In this document: positions 57,201-64,000 of the stretch, one piece after another
Layout of the letters: the number at the start of each line of letters is the position of its first letter
Position numbering within the stretch: the first letter of the stretch is position 1
Assembly (NCBI GenBank): GCA_963710815.1
Contig: CAVQCA010000041.1
Coordinates: 7,917-71,916 of the forward strand
Source of the DNA: CAVQCA01 sp963710815
Lineage (GTDB): Bacteria > Pseudomonadota > Gammaproteobacteria > UBA9214
Reading direction: 5' to 3'
DNA: 64,000 nt
Position numbers and translations under genes: made by a program
The notes under the pieces: generated by a model
Databases searched by the model: none
Seen by the model: only the letters and a program-made list of their open reading frames with translations
Told to the model about the DNA's origin: nothing

Positions 57201-59202
57201 CCGGGCCAACCAGGCTAAATCGATCTTTCTCGCCAACATGAGCCACGAGATTCGCACGCCCATGAACGGCGTGATTGGCATGATCGACGTGCTGCGCCAG
57301 ACCAGCCTCAGGGACCACCAGCTGGAAATGGTCGATCTGATCAGCGAATCGGCGTTTTCCCTGCTGGAAATCATCGATGACATTCTCAATTTCTCCAAGA
57401 TCGAGGCGGGTAAAGTGGAGATCGAGCAGCTGCCGATACGGCTGGTCGACGTCACGGAAAAGGCCTGCGACCTGCTGGACCACCTGGCCGCGAGGAAGGG
57501 TGTGGAGCTCACCATGTTCATCGATCCCGCGATACCTGGGGAAGTCCTGGGCGATGCCCTGCGCCTGCGTCAGGTATTGGTCAATCTCATCAGTAACGCC
57601 ATCAAGTTTTCCAGCGGACAGCAACGAAAGGGCCGGGTGTCGGTGCGCGCGTTATTGGCCGGACATGGCCCGGACCGGGTGAGCGTAGAGTTCAAGGTGA
57701 TCGACAACGGCATCGGCATGGATGAAGCGGCCCAGGCACGGCTCTTCACCGCGTTCACTCAGGCCGATACCACCACCACCCGGCGCTTTGGCGGCACCGG
57801 GCTGGGGCTGGCCATATCCCGCGATCTGGTGGAACTCATGGAGGGCGAGATCACGGTGCAAAGCGCGCCCGACAAGGGCGCCACGTTCACCGTGCGTCTG
57901 CCGTTCACGCCAGTGCCGGCCAAACCCCTTGACGATGAGAAGCCTGTCGACCTGGCCGGGCTTTACTGCGTGGTGCTGGGTGATCAGGGCTTTGCTGACG
58001 ATCTGGCCACCTATCTGACGTATGGTGGCGCACGAGTTGAGCAGTCGAAGGACCTGGCCGCGGCCACCCGACTGATCGGCACAGCGCCAACCGGTCTGTG
58101 GTTATTTATCATCGATGGCAGACACGATACAGAGCCGGTCGAGGAATTACGCGCCGCCTGCCTGGCCCGGGACAAGCACCTGGACTCGCGATTCATGGTC
58201 GTTGAACACGGACACTATCAACCCGGCACGGAACCCCGCTTTCTCGTTATTGAACGCGGGCGCCGCCGCCATGGACGTATCCAGTCGGTGGACCTCGTCA
58301 CCATCGATGGCGATGTGATGCATCGCAGGCATTTCCTCGATGCAGTGGCCCTGGCCGCCGGACGGGCACAAGAAAGGGAAGTACCACCACCACGGCCCGC
58401 CGAGGGGGTCGGTGACATCAAGGCGCCGTCACGTGAGCAAGCCCGGCAACAGGGCTGTTTGATCCTGGTGGCCGAAGACAATGAAACCAATCAGAAAGTG
58501 ATTCAGCATCAGCTTGGTTTGCTTGGCCTTGCGGCAGATATTACCGGCGACGGCCGCGAAGCACTGGAGCGTTGGGAGAGCGGCGACTATGCGCTTCTGA
58601 TCACCGACTTGTACATGCCGAACATGGATGGCTATCAGTTGACTGCCGCCATTCGCGACGAGGAAGCAGGCCTGCGGCGCATTCCGGTCATTGCACTCTC
58701 TGCCAACGCGCTCTCGGACGAGGCCGAGCACTGCCGCGCCGCAGGCATGGACGACTACCTGTCAAAGCCCACGCGGCTCGAGGATCTGGAAGACATGCTG
58801 AGAAAATGGCTACCGGACGTTGCCGATGCAAGCGCGTGTATCCCCGATTCGCAAGCCGCGGCGGCACGGTCGACCGTGCCGGTGGATCTGCGCGTACTCG
58901 CGTCACTGGTGGGGGACGATCCTGCGGTGATCAACGAGCTCTTGCAGGACTTTCAAACCAGCACGGCGAAAATAGCGGCAGAATTGCTGTCTGCCTGCAC
59001 AGCCGGGGAGATGGCGGCCACCGGTGCGGCGGCCCATAAGCTCAAGTCATCGGCGTTCTCGGTTGGCGCGCAGGCGCTGGGCGAGTTGTGCGTCGAAATC
59101 GAACAGGCGGGCAAAGCCGGTCAAATCGATGCCTTGTCGGCGTTGCTGCCCCGCTTCGAGGCGGAAATGACCGTCGTTAATGAGTTTCTCGGGAGTTTGT
59201 AA
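54269..59202 (+). pseudogene. Multi-PAS GAF hybrid histidine kinase, several frameshifts
   Basis: Sensor kinase of about 1,640 codons. N-terminal coiled coil (AENAALRARLEQAEATL), then about six PAS domains: around 54.45, 54.85, 55.2, 55.5, 55.85 and 56.25 kb. A GAF domain follows at 56.63-57.1 kb and a coiled coil. HisKA has MSHEIRTPMNGVIGM (57.24 kb), the ATPase FGGTGLGLAISRDL. A degenerate receiver-like stretch, a receiver with LITDLYMPNMDGY (58.6 kb) and an HPt with AAHKLKSSAFS complete it. Frame changes near 54370, 54410, 54595, 56510 and 57112 all act as one extra base. No membrane segment, so cytoplasmic. Likely KaiC output or input partner. Confidence 0.8.
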
Positions 59203-59251
59203 CTGCGCGCCGGAGCAATCAAGGAAGGAGCACCGTGATAATGTCATCGAC

Positions 59252-59493
59252 ATGAAAATTTTGTTGCTCGACGACGAGACCTTCATGCTCAAGCTGATTA
59301 GCCGCGTGCTGGCCAATCTTGGGTATTCCGAGGTATCAAGCTTCGATAACGGGTTCGCCGCGCTGGAGTTGTTCGGGAGTCCGAGCGTCCCGCCGGACCT
59401 TGTCCTGCTGGATCTCAACATGCCCGGGATGGATGGGGTCGAATTCATACGGCACCTGGTCGAACGGCGCTATACCTGTGGTCCGCAAATATT
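59252..59493 (+). pseudogene. Response regulator receiver, truncated
   Basis: Starts MKILLLDDETFMLKLISRVL with acidic DD; phospho-acceptor in LVLLDLNMPGMDGVEF. The family sequence stops after HLVERRYTCG, where transposase-remnant DNA begins, so the lysine end and any output domain are lost. 50 bases after the hybrid kinase and probably its cognate regulator. Confidence 0.8.
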
Positions 59494-59950
59494 CATGCAG
59501 CATTCGGGAGTAGGCCGTATTCATGATGTAAGCCACCCAGGATAGGGTGGGCCACCACCTTAAGATGCATTGGAATGCGATGTCGATGTATTTGTGGTGC
59601 GACTGGGAGTTCGGGTGGCGGGGCAGGGATGCCAGGACCAAGACTGGAGTGGGGTCGGCCTGTGTTGTAATGAGATGCACAGCTCTGTGTGACACATCGT
59701 AGATGGGATCCGGTTATCGGAATAAAGTAGTCAAGGCATTCTCGGCGAGGTGTGCCGATGACGCGTTCGCAGAGGCTGTTGGCTTTCGGGCTCCTCGGTA
59801 GTGATTTCAGGGCACGAATCCCCCTATGCGAAATTGAGTGGTCAAGCTGCGTCGAGAAAATGCCATCATGGTCATGGATGAGAAACCGGTAGCGATGATC
59901 AGAGAGAATGGCTTCGCGTAGTTGCTGTAGTGTCCACGCCGCTGTTGGAT
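59493..59950 (-). pseudogene. Integrase-core transposase remnant in the response regulator
   Basis: Reads TAAWTLQQLREAILSDHRYR, IHDHDGIFSTQLDHSI, SPKANSLCERVIGTPRRECL and HYNTGRPHSSLGPGIP. This is the C-terminal catalytic half of an rve-type (IS3/IS481-like) transposase, with the second Asp and the Glu visible. The N-terminal half is missing. It differs in sequence from the remnant at 51653. Confidence 0.75.
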
Positions 59951-59995
59951 GGGTTCCAGCCCAAAACCTGTTCAGCAAAGCTTTGACCGCCGCGT

Positions 59996-60316
59996 CCAAG
60001 CAGGTCGACCACCCTGCCCATGACGCGCGAGCGCCACAGCGATGGCGGCGTTAAGTTCCGCATTGCCGCAGGGCTTCACCAGATAACCGAAGGGCAGAGC
60101 CGCCAGCGCACGTGCCAGGGTCACCGAGTCGGCGTAGGCAGTGAGGAACACTACCGGAATGCGGGTCTTGTCGTAGAGCTCCCGTGCTGCCGCACTCCAA
60201 GCCAGGTCGCCGAGCAGTATGATTATGGTTTTGACACCTTCCATGACGGGCACTATCTTGCCATAGTGGAGAGGGGTGTGCGACTTGAAGGTAACTGCGT
60301 CCTTAGGAATCAACAA
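59996..60316 (-). pseudogene. Receiver-domain fragment
   Basis: In one frame: ARELYDKTRIPVVFLTAYAD, SVTLARALAALPFGYLVKPC and AELNAAIAVALARH. This is the second half of a receiver with the conserved Thr and Lys (LVKP). The phospho-Asp part would lie upstream, where GVKTIIILLGDLAW replaces it. It is on the opposite strand to the truncated regulator at 59252 and is not its missing half in the same orientation. Confidence 0.6.
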
Positions 60317-60572
60317 GATTCAATTGTTGCGGACGACAAGGCAGGAAGCTTTAGATCACAAGGAAGTGACCGCACACCCTTAAAGCTACGGCTCACACCT
60401 CTGTGCAGCCGACGGCATCGCTCGGCCTCGCATCTATTTCCCCCATACATGCCGTTCGCCGCGCTTGCGATGGCTCAGGCGGTCTGCACCGCGTTCTGAC
60501 AAGTGAATGGCGTACGAGGATTAACGCGAGCCGATGCGTTACTGACACACTGATCATCGAAAGGATAGATAT

Positions 60573-60893
60573 CTTGAATACGAAGACAAGCTTCTCATGT
60601 ATGGGGGCGTTGTCTGTTGCACTTTTTATGAGTGCGTGCAGCACACAGCATCTAACCTGGCAGCAACGGCGGCTGAACATCCCACTGCAGCGGAACTTCA
60701 GTGGGTACGTAACAATCATGATGATGATCATGAAGGGATGAAAGACCAGGAAGTCGAGCACGCTATGACTACTAATTCTGACTGTCTCAACTCGATGATG
60801 TTCGTCAATACCGTGGTTACAGATGACAACGGCAATCCAGAAAAGGATCCGGAGAGTGGGAAAGTTGTAACAGAAGAAGACGGCTGCGATTGA
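60573..60893 (+). pseudogene. Small putative lipoprotein, possible frameshift
   Basis: From TTG 60573 (AAGGATA upstream) the frame encodes MNTKTSFSCMGALSVALFMS followed by ACS, a lipobox-type signal. It then runs out of sense within 40 residues. The next frame gives a hydrophilic acidic protein (NLAATAAEHPTAAELQWVRN, then NHDDDHEGMKDQEVEHAMTT) ending VTEEDGCD at 60893. A single-base shift near 60650 would join them to about 106 residues. I do not recognise a family. The bases 60317-60572 show no gene. Confidence 0.35.
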
Positions 60894-60989
60894 TTACGCA
60901 TAGCTCCGTAGCAGCAGCGTTACAGCGCCTTCGCTCCCATGCCGACACAGGGTAGTCCACAGGGCGCGCGTAGTCGCCGGTCGGTTGCT

Positions 60990-61413
60990 TGAATGTTTGG
61001 GGTGATCCGGCGGGATATTGGTGAGATAATGAAAGAGTTATGCCGTCGTTTTGAGGTGAAACTGGTGGAAGGGCACGTGATGCCGGATCATGTGCGCAGT
61101 GTGATTGGGGATTCCGCCAAAATACAGTGTGTCCCACACGATCGGGAAGTTGAAAGGGAAATCAACGATCCTTCTGCATCAGAGATATGGGCGCAAGCGG
61201 AATTTTATTGGTCTTAAGTTTTGGTCTCGAGGGTACTGCGTAAGCACTGTAGGTCTGGATGAGGCGGTGATCAGGAATTACATCCGGACTCAAGAAGAGC
61301 GTGAGAAACGAGAAGACCAGGTAGATTTGGATTGTTGGTATGGAAAATACGGCAGGTTCACAGCCCTTAATAGGGGGCTTCCACTAACTACCCGCTATGC
61401 GGGTAGTACGTGA
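60990..61413 (+). pseudogene. IS200/IS605-type transposase remnant
   Basis: FGVIRRDIGEIMKELCRRFE and EGHVMPDHVR, one frame shift near 61100, then GIPPKYSVSHTIGKLKGKS and SRGYCVSTVGLDEAVIRNYI with the catalytic tyrosine. The 5' end is missing. The HUH metal motif reads HVR rather than HVH, so even the repaired protein would be inactive. A perfect 9-bp hairpin ACTACCCGC-TAT-GCGGGTAGT at 61387-61407 probably marks the right end. Confidence 0.75.
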
Positions 61414-61421
61414 TTGGTCTA

Positions 61422-64000
61422 ATGACGCAAAAGCATACTCGCCCCCTGCTGAATATATCCAAATCTATCCTGGATACCACCTATCTGGCCCTGGCACAGG
61501 AGTGGTCCCTGTGGGAACGCAGCCTGGAAGAGGCTCTGCGGCATATTACCGAAGAACTCTGTGACACCCTGAATGTGGCCCGCGCCAGTATCTGGAGCAT
61601 CAATGAACAGCGCGATCGTTTCGAGCTGCTCGACATGTACGAGCGCGAACACCAGCGACATGGTAGCGGCATGCATCTGCTATTCAGTGATTATCCGGCC
61701 TACCTGGACGCACTCAGGGAAGACCGGGTGATCGATGCGGTGGACGCCCACAGCGATTACCGTACCCGTGAATTTTCCGACAACTACCTGACGCCCAATG
61801 GCATAGGCTCCATGCTGGATGCCACCCTGCGCAAGGCCGGCCAGTTGTCCGGTGTACTCTGCATTGAACATGTGGGCGGCCAGCGACTGTGGAACGTACA
61901 TGAAAAACGCTTCGCCATATCCATTGCGGACCTCATATCGCAACGCATGATCCATGAAGACATGCGCGTCAACGCCCGTTATTACCTTGAACTCAGCGCA
62001 CTGCAGCAGGCCATTTTCGATGGCGCCAACTACAGCATCATATCCACCGAAACCGATGGCACCATCCGCTCTTTCAATGCGGCGGCCAGCAAGATGCTGG
62101 GCTATACCAGCCACGAGGTAGTGGGTCGCGAGACGACTTTGTTATTTCATGATAGCGAAGAAGTACGACAGGCCACTGAAGAGCTGAACCGGGAACTGGA
62201 CCAGCCGGTCGAGCCGGGTTTTGCTGTGTTCGTCCTCTGCTGTCGCCGGGGACGCGCCGCTGAACAGCAATGGACCTTCATACGCAAGGACGGCAGCCGC
62301 CTGCCGGTGTTGCTGTCCACGTCGGCACTCACCGACAACAATGGGGAGATCACCGGCTACCTGGGTATCGCCTTCGATATTACCGACCGGGTACTAATAC
62401 AGCAGGCCCTGTGCGAAGAGGAAGCCCGCTACCGGCTGCTATTCGAAAGTGCCGGTGACAGTATTTTCCTGATGAAGGGCGACCTGTTTATCGACTGCAA
62501 CCCGGCCACCCTGTCCATGTTCGGCTGCACCTGGGAACAGATCATCAATCAGCCGCCTTATCTGTTTTCACCGGTATACCAGCCGGATGGTCGCACCTCC
62601 ATGGAAAAGGCGCTGGAAAAAATCAACGCCGCCTTCGCTGGAGAAACCCAGTTTTTCGAATGGCAACACATCACCTGCAACGGTACGCCCTTCGATGCGG
62701 AAGTTACACTGAACGTTGTGGAAATACAGGGGGAACCCCATTTGCTGGCCACGGTTCGGGACATCAGTGACCGCAAACTGGCGGAACGGGAACTGAAGAA
62801 ATCCCGCACACAGCTGCTCCACCGCAACGAAAACCTGTCGCTGATCAACGCACTGTCCAACCGCCTGCATGGCAGCCGGTCGGTGGTTACGATTTTCGAC
62901 GAAACTATGCAGGCACTGCTGGGACTGACCGACACACCCCGCGTGGCAATATACATGATGGAGGATGAAAAACCGATACTGCAATTACAGAGCAGTTATG
63001 GTTTCGACGATGATGCGGTGCAGGCCGCCCTCGCCATACCGCTGCAAAACAGCCTGAGCGGACTGGCACTAAAGGCAGGACAGCTACTGGTGAGTAGCGA
63101 TTTTGCCAGCGATCATCGCTTTAGCGAAAAACTAAAACATTATTTGCTGAAAAACAATATTATTTCCGGTGTCGTTATTCCCCTGGTTTATCAGGAACAG
63201 TCACTGGGCACGATCAATCTTGTCTATGGCAACAATCGCGAGTTCATCGCAGTCGAGCTGGAAACATTCGAAGCCATCGGTAATACCGTGTCTCTGGCGC
63301 TGGCCAATGCCCGCCATATGGCCACCCTTAATACCATGGCGCACCACGATTCTTTGACCGGGCTACCCAACCGCTCGTTATTGCATGACCATTTCCATCA
63401 GCGCATGAATCACACGGCTTGCGATTCCTCTGCCCTGATGCTGCTTGATCTGGACCGTTTCAAGGAAATCAATGACACTCTGGGTCATCGCATCGGCGAT
63501 AAATTACTGCAACAAATCGGTTCTCGACTGAGCACCATAGACACCGGCCACGATACTCTGTTGTGCCGACTGGGTGGCGATGAATTTAGCATCGTGATTT
63601 ACGACATAAAGGACAAGAATGAAATTTACCGCTATGCGGGAGCCTTACTGCAATGTCTGAGGAAACCTTTTGCCATCGATTCCATGGCGCTGGAAATCGA
63701 TGTCAGCATCGGTGTGGCGATTTATCCGGTCGACGGTAAAAACAGCCATGCCCTGTTGCGCTCGGCGGACGTCGCCATGTATGACGCCAAACGCAAGGGC
63801 GGCGGCATCAGCCGCTATGATCGCGCCGCTGACAAGCATACACCGGAACGACTGGCACTGATTGCCGAGCTGGGCACGGCCATTCGCGAAGGACAGCTGC
63901 TGTTGCATTATCAACCCAAGGTGGACCTGACCAGCGCCGAAGTCACCGGTTTCGAAGCCCTGATACGCTGGCAACATCCACATATGGGCCTGCTCTACCC
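61422..64000 (+). CDS. GAF-PAS-PAS-GAF-GGDEF-EAL protein, 5' part
   Basis: Open from ATG 61422 to the window end (860 codons), so no stop is seen. Domains: GAF (about 25-175; NVARASIWSINEQRDRFELL), PAS (190-325; FNAAASKMLGYTSHEVVGRE), PAS (330-455; ESAGDSIFLMKGDLFIDCNP), GAF (475-625), GGDEF (640-800; HHDSLTGLPNRSLLHDHF, LCRLGGDEFSIVIY). The start of an EAL domain follows (LLLHYQPKVDLTSAEVTGFE with EALIRWQ). Canonical GGDEF and EAL motifs suggest a bifunctional c-di-GMP enzyme controlled by two sensor types. No membrane segment. It starts directly after the IS200 remnant hairpin, which may have displaced the original promoter. Confidence 0.9.
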   Translation, partial: MTQKHTRPLLNISKSILDTTYLALAQEWSLWERSLEEALRHITEELCDTLNVARASIWSINEQRDRFELLDMYEREHQRHGSGMHLLFSDYPAYLDALREDRVIDAVDAHSDYRTREFSDNYLTPNGIGSMLDATLRKAGQLSGVLCIEHVGGQRLWNVHEKRFAISIADLISQRMIHEDMRVNARYYLELSALQQAIFDGANYSIISTETDGTIRSFNAAASKMLGYTSHEVVGRETTLLFHDSEEVRQATEELNRELDQPVEPGFAVFVLCCRRGRAAEQQWTFIRKDGSRLPVLLSTSALTDNNGEITGYLGIAFDITDRVLIQQALCEEEARYRLLFESAGDSIFLMKGDLFIDCNPATLSMFGCTWEQIINQPPYLFSPVYQPDGRTSMEKALEKINAAFAGETQFFEWQHITCNGTPFDAEVTLNVVEIQGEPHLLATVRDISDRKLAERELKKSRTQLLHRNENLSLINALSNRLHGSRSVVTIFDETMQALLGLTDTPRVAIYMMEDEKPILQLQSSYGFDDDAVQAALAIPLQNSLSGLALKAGQLLVSSDFASDHRFSEKLKHYLLKNNIISGVVIPLVYQEQSLGTINLVYGNNREFIAVELETFEAIGNTVSLALANARHMATLNTMAHHDSLTGLPNRSLLHDHFHQRMNHTACDSSALMLLDLDRFKEINDTLGHRIGDKLLQQIGSRLSTIDTGHDTLLCRLGGDEFSIVIYDIKDKNEIYRYAGALLQCLRKPFAIDSMALEIDVSIGVAIYPVDGKNSHALLRSADVAMYDAKRKGGGISRYDRAADKHTPERLALIAELGTAIREGQLLLHYQPKVDLTSAEVTGFEALIRWQHPHMGLLY

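Noticed and set aside
60020..60499. 159-codon plus-strand frame opposite the receiver fragment
   Set aside because: No recognisable features; the minus strand has clear receiver motifs in most of the same stretch.
45360..64000. Second copy of the tRNA-Arg 3' end as right attachment site
   Set aside because: No repeat of GAGTTCGAATCTCTCCGGGC was found by eye in the window; the other boundary may be outside.

Overview
The window reads as about 45 kb of conserved chromosome from a GC-rich gammaproteobacterium, followed from a tRNA-Arg gene onward by about 19 kb of accessory DNA. The core gene groups are typical of that class: rnr-rlmB, rpsF-rpsR-DUF2232-rplI-dnaB-alr-radA, rpsP-rimM-trmD-rplS, nfeD-slipin-xerD-dsbC, fdxA-mutS, pncC-thpR-recA-recX-alaS-lysC-csrA-tRNA. 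The combination resembles Chromatiales or Ectothiorhodospiraceae-like lineages, but the genus cannot be fixed from the sequence alone.

Layout of the core. 1-8.5 kb: RNase R end, rRNA methylase, ribosomal proteins, replicative helicase, alanine racemase, RadA. 8.4-11.7 kb (minus strand): an FHA-FHA-PilZ protein, a CorC/HlyC-type membrane protein and a CcsA-like protein. 11.9-18.7 kb: ffh, the rpsP operon, htpG, a DsbA-family protein. 19-24 kb: hslR, a Nudix hydrolase and a MoxR ATPase/VWA pair separated by an IS1111-group element. 24.4-34.7 kb: adk, a diguanylate cyclase, thioredoxins, a SIMPL protein, a frameshifted acyl-carrier/acyltransferase gene, nfeD-slipin-xerD-dsbC, a YbbN-like protein, fdxA. 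35-45 kb: mutS to the two tRNAs. Between genes lie several families of palindromic repeats. The clearest is an ~85-bp element with CACCGCAAAGACGCAAAG arms, seen five times.

Layout of the accessory region. An integrase reads antisense into tRNA-Arg(ACG) and is followed by a decayed AlpA-like gene and another decayed gene. Then come an intact hipBA toxin-antitoxin pair, an AbiEi antitoxin remnant, and an intact three-gene iron module (cupredoxin, FTR1 permease, outer-membrane-like protein) with a Fur-box-like site. After an integrase-core transposase remnant comes a Kai-type locus: kaiC, kaiB, a very large multi-PAS hybrid histidine kinase and a response regulator cut off by another transposase fragment. 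An IS200-like remnant and the first 860 codons of a GAF-PAS-GGDEF-EAL protein close the window.

Single-base frameshifts are rare in the core (one seen) but numerous from 46 to 61 kb: integrase, alpA-like gene, kaiC, kinase, IS200. The toxin-antitoxin and iron genes there remain open. This suggests an ageing island, although homopolymer sequencing errors could explain some breaks. The points most worth a second look are the Kai locus, the IS1111 element sitting inside a repeat with a candidate guide RNA, and the Fur-linked iron module.
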